Source: Ichthyophonus hoferi | Lineage: Eukaryota; Opisthokonta; Ichthyosporea; Ichthyophonida; Ichthyophonidae | NCBI GenBank assembly: GCA_002751075.1 | Contig: NAOQ01000113.1 | Coordinates: 15,854-79,542 of the forward strand | Direction: 5' to 3' | DNA: 63,689 nt | Shown: one piece after another, positions 48,901 to 61,700 of the stretch | Layout of the letters: the number at the start of each line of letters is the position of its first letter | Position numbering within the stretch: position 1 is the first letter of the stretch | Made by a program: the position numbers and the translations under genes | The notes under the pieces: model-generated | What the model was told of the DNA's origin: nothing | Seen by the model: only the letters and a program-made list of their open reading frames with translations | Database searches by the model: none

Positions 48901-51900
48901 CAAGGTTAAAACATGCTATATGGTATACTTCACAATATCAAAGTTGAAATTGAAGCAGATGGATAGAATGGGTAAGACCCATTACTAAGTGAGGCTATGA
49001 GAGTGATGCAATCAACCTACCTGGAGCATCTGAACAGGTAATTGGCCTAGAATATCCATGCAGTGGTCTGGCCAACAAGCTGTAGGGTAATGTGCATGGG
49101 TTGGTATATACATCTAAGATCAAGCCATCAGTGCAGTGCAGAGCAGGATCCCAGTCACCCATCTCTTCCTACAGTAACCAATCATTCGTCTACCTTATAA
49201 TTAATGCAGGTATTTCTATTTTAGCTCAGTGTGGGTAGAGGTGTACCCATATGGCTTCTTACCGAGTTCCTTACTTATTGTAGATCTGTATGGTTGTAAT
49301 ATTTTAACTGACCTATGTAATGAGGACATTATACCTTGGTGATCTACAATTACTCCTAGACCCTCAAAGTAATGCGGGGCTGCGAGGGGGGACCCAAAGT
49401 AACCTTGGTAACCACCCGGAGCCAATAATAATACATTGTCAAACAACTGGTAAACCTCAAGACGAGGCTGGTGAATAACAGCCACTATAGCAATGTTTTG
49501 ATCTGAATAGTGATTGGTCCAGTTAATAGTCAGCAGGTTGTCTCATCCAGTAGGTCATGCTATAGTGTCCCCATACTCCCTCTGTGAATCCTTCCTATTG
49601 GTTTATTGTCATTCTTACCTCGTATGACCCTCAAGGCTCTGATCAGCTCTTCACTACCACTGGCATCCAATCCTGAGGTCTGCCCCCCATGTAATTATTG
49701 CCAGCTCATTGGTCATTTTAAGGCAATAGAAATATTGATCGGGTTTTTGATATTAGCAATTATTGGTTACTGGATAGATTATTGAACCAATGACGGATGC
49801 TAGAAAATAAGATACCTAAAATAATTGACGTGATAGAATATTTACTAGATTTGACATTTTTAATCTCTCTTTCTATGGGCTAATTGCTTCTGTTTCCCCA
49901 CCCATCTCTACCAATCCTTTGATTCCTTGCACAATGGCCCTTATAATCTTGCCCTCCTCTGTCACCCCTACCCCAGGCCAGTTACTACACATACTGGTTC
50001 GTCCAGATAGAGGAGGGAGCAATCAGCCACTAGTTCCATGCCTGTAGAGAGAGAAAGTTGGCAGGGATAGCAGGGCTTGGTAAGTACGGGGCATATAGTT
50101 GACTTATGACAATAGATACGGCTGCCACCCCAGGTCAATCTCCCTGTCCTGGCCTTGTTTTATCATTCCAGGCACTACCCAATAATATTCCCCATCTCAG
50201 CATATCTTTACCTATATTGGTTCGTTTGCGCTGGCCGCCACTGATTCCTGGCTGCAGTGCATCTCCCACCACCTGATGCCGCACCTGGTATGGCCCTGTG
50301 GTTAGCTACATATTATATTATATTTTATTAAACTATATTATGTTATGTTATGTTATATTTTATTAAATTATATTATGTTATGCTCTATTATATTTTATTA
50401 AATTATATTATGTTATGTTGTTATATTTTATTAAATTATATTATGTTATGTTGTATTATATTATATTATATTATATTATATTATATTATATTACATTATG
50501 AATATGATAGACCAGAAAGATAAGGACCGAGCCATCAGTAATATATATAAACAAAGTGATGACATATGCTTGCTGAACCATACTAATGCTGCACACTAGG
50601 TCCAAGATAATTAACCAAATTAGATCTTCATAAGAATATAGCAGAAAGGTATGGATCAATATAAGCCTTGATGGCATGTGGTTAGCTACACTGATCCCTG
50701 TGGTAACCTGCGTTATCTGGATTCTTATTGGTGGGTGCACGTGTTCCTTGCCTCTATTCACCTACCTGTTGTAAACCCAGCATTTGAATGACGTCATCCA
50801 CTCTTTCTCTGCGTTGTGTAGCCAACCAACTGGCGGGTAGGCGAGTATGGGCACTATGAAGGAGAATCTCCTCCACTACCAAAAGAAGGCGGGGAGGGAA
50901 GAGGGAGGAGGGAGACTTAGGGAGGCCTAACAGTAAAACAGAACACATTTATAAAGTTACAAGCTGGTGTATATATTGTACACAGTAAAGGCCAGTAAGA
51001 AGGAATAGAGGTCTCAAAGCCTTATAGTACAGGGAATATGAGTGGTTTGGTATCATCTAGAGTAAGAAGTAAATTCCGTACAATGAATTAACCAACCTAC
51101 CTGTGAGATCACTGTACATGATGTCATCCTGTGGCACATAGCCAACCACCTAAGGGCCGCAATGGGTGTGAGATAGTGATTGGTTCATACAGCACCCAAT
51201 AAAAGATTTTCATGTTATTAAACACACACTAATCCACTTTAGTTTGCTTCGTATTTCTGCTACTTCCATAAATGGGATAACTTTATAGGTAAACAGTAAA
51301 ACCAATCACTGGTTAGGGCAGTACAGTGGTTATCCAATGGTATATAGCTATAGCATGCACCTCCCTCCTATACCTGTCTCAGAGCTAAACTGTCTGCCTG
51401 GTGGCCATTGGCCAGCACTCTACCCTCCTGAAGGGACCACGTGTTAATAAGTCAATAATATGTAGTTTTTACCACATCCTACCTACCTGCACTCCCACAA
51501 TGCTATATAATATAATACAACTACCTAATGGTGTCAGTTGCCATAGTAACAGTCAATATATTCCAGTAATTATTAACAGGCCATCACTACGAGGTAGTAT
51601 GTAAGTTGTCAGAATACAATGCACCCCTCTCTATATTTACTACTATGGTACCTCCTTCCCATCCGACTATTATTGCTATTGCTTTCGCCATTACCATTAC
51701 CATTTCTAGTACTATTACTATTACTATTACTATTATTATTACGATTCCTATTTCTATTACTATTATTATTGCTAATACTGATAGTTTTACTTGTACTATT
51801 ATTATTATTATTGCTATTACCGTTACTACTACTATTCCTATTTCTATTCCTATTTCTATTTCTATTTCTATCTCTACTATATACTAACCGTAGCCTTGAG

Positions 51901-52769
51901 TCGTCCCCTTAGTAGTTGTAGTAGTGTCGTCTTACCTGCCCCTGAGGGACCTGCACCAATAGTCAGAGGCTGGGCTGGAGTACATGGGTCTAGTATCCAA
52001 TAGTGAGTAAATAGACTGTATTCTATCGCTACTTAGGCATATGATAGAAGCATTGGGAGTAAGAGTTGGCGGTATTTAGCAAGAATTAGCATAACTTTAG
52101 GATCGTTTTATTTGTGCACATTACTAATAATAAGATAAACCAAGCAACAGGTTCATAGATAATAGATCTATGGGGGTTGTGAAGCAATCCTATTGGTATA
52201 TTATGACTCACCCATAATGGCCAACATTTCCCCACTGTGTACCCAGCCAGTCAAATGATGAAGCAATACCTTGGGAGGGGTAGAGTGGAGGAAGGGGAAA
52301 CAGGCTGTAGAGTGGGTGGTAGTGTATTATGATAGGGTGATGGTAGGCATGGTATAGTATAGTACAATCTGTAGGATAGGGCCTTATACCAGTGCAACAT
52401 GGGGCCAATAGCCTAAGGACAGGTGTAGGGTCAGAATGTCATAAGGTTGGGTGATTGCACTACCCTACCCAACAGTCTATTAATAACTAACTAAATTGAT
52501 CTTACTGGTCAACGCATATATGAGCCAATGATTGGGCTTACCTCGGGTAGGCAGCTGATAGGTCAGATCCTCAAAGTGAAGGCTCACTAGCTCTCTATCC
52601 CTACTCCTCACCAATAGTACATCAGAGAAAAGGGTATTATGATTGGTAAAACATGTTAACAGGTGAAGTAAGGAGCTGAGTCTAATAGGTTTAAAACAAA
52701 GTGTGTAAAAAGAAGGCAAGTAGCGTATAGAGTAGATGAGGGTAGAGGGACAAAATAACTTTGCTCCTG

Positions 52770-52807
<38 letters not shown>

Positions 52808-54282
52808 ATAGATAGATAGATAGAGATAGAAACATTTAATCATAATACCGTCTATAAATACTAGTGCTTTCTGAACTAGGCTCCCCATTGGTGGCCGAGG
52901 GTTTTAATGTGGAATTAGGATTGGTCGATAGACGTAGGCGGAAGGCCCTGGCATAACAGGGGAGAGCCACGGCCACCAATAGCAAGCAGGCCACCCATAC
53001 TAATATTCCCAGATGGAGATACCTGGAGCAATAAGGAAGGTGTGAGTCATATGATGGACGTATGGCCTCCTCTCCCCCTCTTACTAGTACCTCTTACCTG
53101 CTAGAGCCCGCAGGGCAGTAACTAAGGACCCCACAGGGACTAGGGGCCCAGACTCCTTCACTGCAATAGGCTCCCTGCGGACATACCTGAGCCCTATTGG
53201 ATGTTAGTCACCTGAGCTATCAACCCTCCCTTCCACTCTATTGTTACAGTCTAATATATCTACTGGCCAGCCAGCCCTAAACTTACCCAGTGGAATGCAT
53301 TACATATGATAATCCCTCTGGCTATTGTCTTGGTAAACATAGTCTGCCTACCTACCTAGTCATACCCGGTAGAGGGCAGTAATGACCGGAGGGACATAAT
53401 TGACACTGCGGGAAAAGAGGGCCCTCTCCACAAACATAGCCTATAGCACAGAGGGAAGGAGAAAGGATAGGTAAGGGAATAGATAATAATAAAAAGCCGA
53501 CATAAGGTAGACCTATTGTTATATTCACATGTTATTACTATATACCATACCTACATATTATATCTACATACAATATAAGGAATTTATCACACGGTTAATC
53601 AACGGTACGTAATACATATTATTATTATATAGGGGGCTTATGTTAGGGCTAGAAAAGCAGTCTCAAAGGAATGAGCAGTATGATTAGTATAATCTCAAAT
53701 AACACAAGATCGAGATTTCAGAAATATGTTCCTATGATACCCATTATATTATCTTTTATACACCAATAGGCTAGTAGTGGCTCACCACAGAAGATTGGCT
53801 GCCTTTATTTATGTAGTTATATATACTGGCCATTCTTAAGTAAATATATGTAGTATTTCAGTGATAATTGGAAGAAAAGGAAAAAATCTGAAATGAAAAC
53901 GTAATCATAGTGTATTTCTGTCTACTAATAAAGGTTGAACGCGGGTAGGTCATAGGAGTATATAAAGTATAGTGTATAATACACTATACAGCACAGAATA
54001 TTATATAAGGTATCATAAGGTATAATATGGAGTATTGTATAGGGCATCATATAGGGTATAATATAAGGTATAATATAGCGTACAACATAGGTTATAACGC
54101 AATGCACAGCATATTATAATATAGGATATAATATAGCGTGTAATATAGGATATAGTAAAGTATAGTATAGTGTATAACATATGGTATCATATAAGACATA
54201 ATATAAGGTAAAATTTATAATATATTGAAATAACATATGGAGGTACACCACCTACCTGGTGGACATGCACACACTGGAAGGG
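45928..54282 (-). CDS. ABCG half-transporter with Cys-rich N-terminal ectodomain (5' end not found)
   Basis: At least 27 exons of 27-174 bases join in phase to 752 residues. In order: 54282-54256, 53440-53356, 53193-53098, 53022-52849, 52600-52542, 52304-52212, 51950-51889, 51427-51374, 51149-51101, 50875-50766, 50284-50212, 50041-49995, 49679-49619, 49502-49335, 49079-49021, 48864-48806, 48765-48730, 48600-48556, 48501-48355, 48183-48048, 47844-47733, 47598-47488, 47260-47168, 46771-46692, 46621-46568, 46270-46183 and 46007-45928. The Cys-rich part (CACPPG, CPSGHYCPLPG, CPQGAYC, YCPAGS) resembles yeast Adp1 and the plant ABCG24/28 group. Next come a membrane helix and the ATPase: GEMLAIMGPSGAGKTTLL (Walker A), VGYVPQDDIM (Q loop), GISGGQRKRTNIG (signature), LLYLDEP (Walker B), TSGLDASGSEEL (D loop) and VIHQPR (switch His). 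A six-helix membrane domain follows, ending LRFVAYIVLL. All ATPase motifs are intact. The exons around 48556-48864 are the least certain. Substrate unknown. Confidence 0.9.
50311..50497. repeat. AT-rich minisatellite in an ABCG intron
   Basis: About 25-base units of the form TTATATTTTATTAAATTATA with TTATGTTATG, repeated about four times, pass into a pure TTATA run. It lies between the exons at 50284-50212 and 50875-50766. Confidence 0.85.
51660..51885. repeat. (TATTAC)/(AGTAAT)-type simple repeat in an ABCG intron
   Basis: Imperfect ATTACT, ATTATT and ATTTCT units on the plus strand. In the transcribed sense of the ABCG gene this reads AGTAAT, the same sense as the array in the GBP gene. 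It creates long spurious open frames of Ile, Thr or Leu runs. Confidence 0.85.
52771..52830. repeat. (AT)n and (GATA)n microsatellite in an ABCG intron
   Basis: About 17 AT units are followed by several GATA units. The span lies in the intron between the exons at 53022-52849 and 52600-52542. Confidence 0.9.
53930..54235. repeat. (TATAATATAGG)-like satellite near the 5' end of the ABCG gene
   Basis: Degenerate units of 10-12 bases built on TATAATATAGG, TATCATATAGG and TATAGTATAG. The array separates the second and first visible ABCG exons. Confidence 0.75.
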
Positions 54283-56475
54283 CTACAGGAGCACAGAAGG
54301 TACAAACATCATTAATAGGGCCCTATAGAGAGGATATATGATTGATAGTAGTGTTGGATAGTAAGTTAATACGGGGCAATAATGGCAAATATAATTGCGT
54401 GTATCTTAGTTAAACAGAGCCTTGAGTCATGATAGCATTATACTATTTGAGGTTTATAACTGTAATAGAAAGTGTAGAGGAGGGTTGTTTGTCATATTCT
54501 GTATGTGATTGTCCACATAGTTAAATAATGATGACGTTGCATTCTTTTGATTGGCTTCTCTTATTGGATACTCCCCCTTCACTGTGCCTCCTATAATATT
54601 ATTTATAACTACTACAATATCATATAGTAGGAAAATAACTACTAACTGTGACGGTGCTATGCTGCGTGCAGTAGTAATGTCTTGATCAATGTTTATAGAT
54701 AACCTGGTTGAATTAAATCTAGTACATATATAATGTTTATCACAAAGTTGAAAGGGTAATGTGTTCACTCTCCTATAGGTATGAAATATACTAAGTATAC
54801 GGGTACAATAAAAAACAGAACAGCAAAAGGTTACCAGTCATAAACCAGATATGGCCTATAATATAAAGGGGACCCTACCGTGGTTTCTGATAATTCAGTA
54901 CATCTATCATTTATGAATATGCTGTGGTTGGCATTGTCAAAACCCCAGGTGTCATATTCGGAAGGAACAGTGGGACATACCTGATGTATAACAGGCTTTT
55001 TATTAAAGGATATAGCCTTATATGTACCTTTTTAACATATAAATCTACAAGATTTCTATGTTTGACTATTCTGGCGAGTGTGTATTTTCATTTATTGCAA
55101 CCTACATGACAACCAGTCAGTGCCAGCTGCAGACCATACACTCCTATTACACATATATTTGGGAGATAAACTATAGTAAATTAGAATGCAAGACAATAAT
55201 AATAGAACCTGTAGAATATATTTTATATATGGTCTCTTACTTTGCTGGCTGTGGCCCTTCTTGCACGGAGGGTGGGCCTGTGATATCTTACAACCTCTCC
55301 ATATAAGGGTGGGTGGGACCAGACCGCTGATCCTATCAATATTAAAAGAATAGTCACTAGTGTCTTCATTGGTCCTGCCATTAATCCTTTGTCGACTTCT
55401 AATATTGTTAGTATCTAGTATACCTCTAGGTGTACAGGTACATAGGGGATGTGGTTAAGTATTATCTTTACTGCATACCAGGAAGAGGCTAGCATTGAGA
55501 TTCTGTACGACTAGTCAATCTCAATCTATATTAGTTGATTTATTCCTATACTAATAATATATGTCCTAGGGCCGCCGGTCTTCAATCGACTTATTAACCC
55601 TTTACAAGTAGTAGTCTAATATGTTAATAAGATCTTGAAATGTCCCAGTTGTGCAGTCAGACCATAAATGAAGCGGATAAATTTTTATATAGCATAGTAT
55701 CTAATGTGGTACCTGCCCTGCCTGATAATGCTTGGTGCTAGCCAAGAAAAAGTCACCCAACAAACACGCTCCAACGGTAGGACAGATCCATGCCCAACAA
55801 GGCATATAGCCCGACCGTAATTAATATATTGAGCTACAATAGGTAATTTAAGAATAGCCCTAGGAGATCATTTAGAGCAAGCGACACGCGTTCCTGTATA
55901 TATACGAATGGGACATGAGATAACTATCTACAACCAAAATAATTATATAATTTCAGTAATACCTAGGTATATACACTCTTATATAATATATATTTCATAT
56001 ACCATATAGGAATCTGTCATTAAATGGTATTTCCCATCATTTGCGTGTGAACTGCCGAACAAAATACCGCCAAATCATTGGTTAAACATATCCTTAAAAC
56101 GATTGGGTTGTATTTTATCCCAGGCCTCTCTTATTATTGGTTAATTTATTTTTAGGCGCGAAAAGCATCTTTACGACAGAAAAATAAATAAAATATATTT
56201 TATACCCTCCTGTACAATGTATGAATTACATATAAAACCCACATACATGTATTATGTAACCTATACAATCCTTCTATATACTCTATATGATATACAACCT
56301 ATTATTCCACCCTTTTATACTTCACATGACATTTAGGAGCCTAACCTCTAGCCTGCCTAACACCATAGTGACTGGTACTAGACAGTAAGGGCTAGAAAGG
56401 GGTAGCATCTATATAACACCACCCACATACCTCTATAACATTACCCACATACCTCTATAGTATTACTCTGCGAAA
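54283..56475. other. Spacer between head-to-head ABCG and GBP genes
   Basis: It must hold the missing ABCG 5' exon or exons (a signal peptide is expected before the Cys-rich part) and both promoters. I could not assign an exon here. CCACCCACATACCTCTATAACA-type units repeat near 56420-56455, just before the GBP start. Confidence 0.45.
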
Positions 56476-58676
56476 ATGTATAGGTTGTTATGTGCCATCC
56501 TACTATTGATTGCTTCAATTGTAACTGCAACTGATCTACACTCGAGGCCCTTCCAGGTCTGTACTAACCTCTCTTCATATATTTGCACAAGCCTGTTGGG
56601 GTGGTGGCTATACTTAAGATCTATCCTAGAAGTCCTTGCGAAAAAAGTACAAAGACCTGATGTAGGCTTGACCTGTGCATATATCTATTTCGCACCTCTG
56701 CCCTCAGTTGTCATATTGTGTACTTCCCACTCCCTGCCAATATAATTTAACTATAAGGTATACTTGTACCGCTACATCATCATATACAACCATCGAAGGC
56801 TATGATAACCACCTAATATAAAGAGGATTTCATCTCGCAGTATACACACACACACATACATACATACATACATATACTTCTATATTATGTCTGGTTCTCC
56901 CTCTCCTTCCTTTCTACTTTAGAGCCATATGGTATTATTACCTTGTTCACTCCCCCTCTCTCCCTCTCTCCTCAGATCCTTCGCCCTAATGATGCCCACA
57001 CTGATCTAGAGGTAGTGCCCGAGGGTCTCTCCCTCCTCCGCTCCCTCCCCTCTCCCCTGTGTATAGTGGCAGTGGTGGGCCCTTACCGGTCAGGTAGGCC
57101 CCTGACTTTAATACTATTATGGCCTCCTATTGGTTATTATATGGTGTACTTTATGACTCCTAGACAGTATTCTGATTGACCATATCTGGTAAGCCCTGAA
57201 TACTTCTCCTATTGGCTTACTCTATCTCTTCCCATCTACCCCCTCCACCCCTCTCTAACCCACTAAGGCCAGTGCTGCTTTTACCGGTCCTCAGGCTAAT
57301 CCTATTGGCCCTGCAGGTAAATCGTTTCTTCTCAACCAATTGGCTGGCCCGGATCGCAGCGGGTTTGCTGTGGGAGGGACGGTGCAGCCAAAGACCCAGG
57401 GGATATGGATGAGGAAGGGGGCTACGATAACCATGAAGGATAATACCACAGCCACGTTACTGTTGATGGTGGGTTGGGGGAGGGAGGGGATAGGACAGTG
57501 TGTATCAATAAAGTCAGGATCAACCAATAGTATAGAGAAGAGAGGGAAGGAGAGGGGGGAGGAGGGTAGACTAGGCCCACAGAGAGAGGATTGATTGGGT
57601 GGCACAGGATACAGAAGGGTTCCGTAGCAGCAATGTTACTGGTCACTACGATAGTAAGGTATTTGCCATGGCCTCCCTCCTCTCCTCCTACCTTGTCTAC
57701 AACTCCGTGCGCATCATCGATCAGGTATGTTAGACCCACAAGGATAGACATCCAATAACAGCCTCTTAGTAAGTGACTGGTAACCATGGACCCTCTCCTA
57801 TAGTCCCCCTATATGGATGAGAGCAGGCTTAATTGGTCCTTGTTAGTTCCTTTGGTGTCTTTCCTATTAGAAAGGATAGGTTATATAGCCCTGTGAATGT
57901 GCCCTTGTATCTATAAGGTGTTTTATACATATTAGTACATACTTATCTTTATAGATCTTATACATATATATCTATTTATACTACCCACTCACCTATTCCC
58001 TCTCATTAGAGTGAGATAGATCAGGTAGAACTATTGGTTCGTCAGGCTCAGCTTTTGGCCATTAAAACGCAGGTAAGCTCTTCTTTCTTTCTCTAGAGGG
58101 CCATGGTTAGGGCGATCTCCCTGGATATGATGGGTGGTTGCCTTAATCCCTAGTTTACTGGGTGTGTGATTGCATACCTCTTAGCTCCTTATTTATTACT
58201 TTGCATCCATTGGTTACCAATAATATATGGTAGATAGGTATTGGTTTAAATCAAAGAGTAGAAGTTGTGTTCGGAGGTGATATTACAATGTGATTCGTTT
58301 TAATTTACCTAAATTACCTCATGAAGCCTATTGTGGGTCAACTATACACCAATGAGGTAAGACCTTACACCGACCTTCAGCCTACTATCTAGCCTATTCT
58401 TTTAATCTGATTTTTACATCCTGTCTCCATACCTCTACTATTTTACAATATAAGTCCCTCTTTATTTAAAGACCCTCTCTCATTGGCCTAAAAAGGCCTC
58501 TTAGACTCATGTAGTGCATTCAAGGTACTCATTAATTGGACGGTATAGAGGTTCTCTCAAGATAATTGGCCCATGTCCAGCCTAGCCAATATGCCACCTC
58601 TCATGTGGGTGGTGGAGGACTTTGCCTTAGATACCATCAATAAGGAAACCCCGGTAAGTGAAGAGTATATGCATAG

Positions 58677-58707
<31 letters not shown>

Positions 58708-61700
58708 AATTTCTGCGTATATTTTTTATGTGCGACTGATTTGGGAAACCTGCCATCTATAGACCTTGCAGCTTGAAGTACTGTATAGTACCATGTAGTA
58801 GTATACATTTTTATGTATTTTTATGTACAATCAGGTCAATTTACATAGAAAGGTAATGAGTAGATAGGCCGTATGCCCTCCTGGCAGTCATTGACTTACC
58901 GTCCCTTTGTCCTACAGAAACAATGGCTACAGCGGCTATTAACTGGAACTAGCAAGGTAATTCCCTCTTTCTTACTTATCCCTGCGTGTATACAGGGCAG
59001 GTCTGTCATCTACACGGAGGGTAACCCTTCTCCCTCAGGACGCGGACCATACCATCAGTCTAGGCGCCCTCTTCCCCTCGGTCGACTGCCACACCCTCTT
59101 CCTCCCTGCCGTTACTAAGACCCTCCTGACAGACCTATCAAATGCTGTAAGTCTTTCTTTAATGGTGACCGCTAGGCCATTAATATATCAGCACTGCATC
59201 ATGCTATTGGCTAATTGCACGCGAGAGGGTTCTATCCTGGTTATGATTGGATGGCATAAAGGCTGCCTATAGCTAGCTTATTTTGCTGGGGCAATCATGG
59301 GTGACATACTATTGGACTGTTATGGCAAAGCCCTAGGTTATGATTGGTAGCTGGGAGTCTTGGCTCATGGATGGTGGGGCAGGATGAAAGCCAGCTGACC
59401 GAGGAGTACCGGGCTGATCGTGATGACCTCATCACTAAGATACTAGGCGTAGTCCAGCCTAAGTACCTGGGCAGGTGGGTGGGCATAGGTTGGTGTATAT
59501 AATGCCAATAGAGTATTGGATAATGATCACGGCTAAATAGTTAACTATCCTAGACCCATTCATATGATTGAATGGAGTGGTGTTATGCAATATTGGTTAT
59601 TGATTAGTGCTCCTTTCATGTAGCGTATTGTTGTAAACTATCCCATAACTGTGCGTGTATAATATCATAGTACAAGTTCGCATATACCACACCCTACCTT
59701 GCCCCCTCCAGTCTGGCTTACAATCTGGCTTATAATCTTATATCATTCATACCTTCCCAATACACTAGATGCAGTCTTCATAAACAAATACTGCCCTCTT
59801 TAAGGGATAATTGTCCATTGGTTGGCGATCAGATCCATCTATAGGGTGCAATGATAATTAACGCTATTAAGTCTGGCTGAGAACACGAATAATACTGATA
59901 TAATTGGAGCAGGATTAAATGCTATCACACCTTATAACTATGGATAGGAGGTCTGGTTGAGTGTATGCTTCTGTGTGCTGGTATACCTTTGATAGAAGCT
60001 GTATGTCGAGGAGTAATCTACCTGTGTGATCTTTACAGTATTGGATAACTCGACCCAATCAGAATCAGTTGATACTGTAGATTAAACACTTTAACCAATC
60101 ATTGATTAACTTGAACTAGGAGTATGGTATATACGGACAGGACTGTTATTTTTCATTTAAGACTTGATTTTGATTGGTGAATAAAGGGGTGAGTCGATCT
60201 GCTATTAGCCCTTACAATAGAATGCATTCAGTGGTTGGCTGGATGGACCAGGCCTATCTACCCTTACTGCTTTCTTGGCCGAAGCGTCCAATCAGGGTGC
60301 ACTGGTTAAGGTAGGTCGCTTACCTGGAGAATCTCGTGGGGGCCACGTGTGACCACTAACAGGGATTGGTTACAGCTCCCATCATTGTGGGCTCAATGGA
60401 TTGGTGTCCAGACTGGCAATGTGAAGGTAAGTGGTTTTATATCAGCAGGGGGTGGAGTATGTGTATGTGTGTGTGTATATGTGTGTATATATATGTGTAT
60501 AATGTAGGTGTACAAGTATGCATAGATACATTTATGTATGCACGTATTAGCATATGTCCGTGGTTTCTTGTGTGTTAGCATGTCCATGATAGCAATGTTA
60601 GTCATGTTAAGGCCAAGAACAGTAGGGCTAAGGGAGAAAGGCGAGGTATAGTGAGGGCAAGTGACTGACAAGGCAGTAACTTTAGAGAGATACTTTTACC
60701 AATTACCTGTCGTCATTGAACAATGCCCTGCCTGAAAGTCCTCTTGCAGCTGACACTCTCAGCAAGGTAGGCCTGTATGTATGTATGATGTATATATCGT
60801 ATACACGAAAATGTATGAGATTAGAAGAGATGTGGAGCCAATAAATGTACAGAATATAATATGATGATTCGTGGGAAAGCAATGAGGTTAGTATGCGTTA
60901 CATGTATGTTACAACCCTAGAGGGACCACTATATGTTCATATCATGCTTTAATAGAAACAACTATCATCATCCTCCTTCGTGGATTGGTCGATTGGGCTT
61001 ATTTTATTAATATCCCAGGGAGATGTGAGAGTGATCTGAAATGATGAATAGTAGTTGTGATATTGAACCAATTGTTATGCCGGTGCTGATAGAATAACAA
61101 TCTTAATATGGTCCTAATTGTAATCCTAATATGATTTCAATTGTAACCCTAATTGCTACAGCTGCAACAAGAGACCGTAGAGAAGACTTTAAGTTTACTT
61201 GACTCCCTATTGGTGAGTATACTTGGTGTGGAGAGAGGTTTTGGAGTATAGGAGTCGATAGATGATTAGTGGTTTTGTGGAGAAATAGATTAATTAGCCA
61301 AATACGGCAATATACACTGAGGTGATAAGCAGCAAGTGAGATTGAGCCAATAAGATGGGCTTAGATTTTATTGTTAAGACAACAAGCTAGTAATGAGATT
61401 ATAGCAACCTTAATGATTATTGTAACAATAACTGCACTGATAATATTATGTTATATGCTTACTTACGTATAATAAATCTAATAAGATAGCATCAATAGGA
61501 AAGAGATGATACAATAGCAATGATAATTATAGTCTAGTCATCATAACAGTAATAATAATAAGAATAATAATAATAATAATGGCTGTGATGTGACTGTTGG
61601 TGTGTAGAAACCAGCCCTACTCTCCAGCAGAGCAAGTGTTCAATTGGTGAGTATCAGATATCAATACTAATCGCATATTATGGGGGGGGATTGACAGTTA

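Noticed and set aside
51606-51912. Overlapping open frames encoding Ile/Thr-, Leu- and Tyr-rich peptides
   Set aside because: They are translations of the TATTAC-type simple repeat in an ABCG intron; no conserved content.
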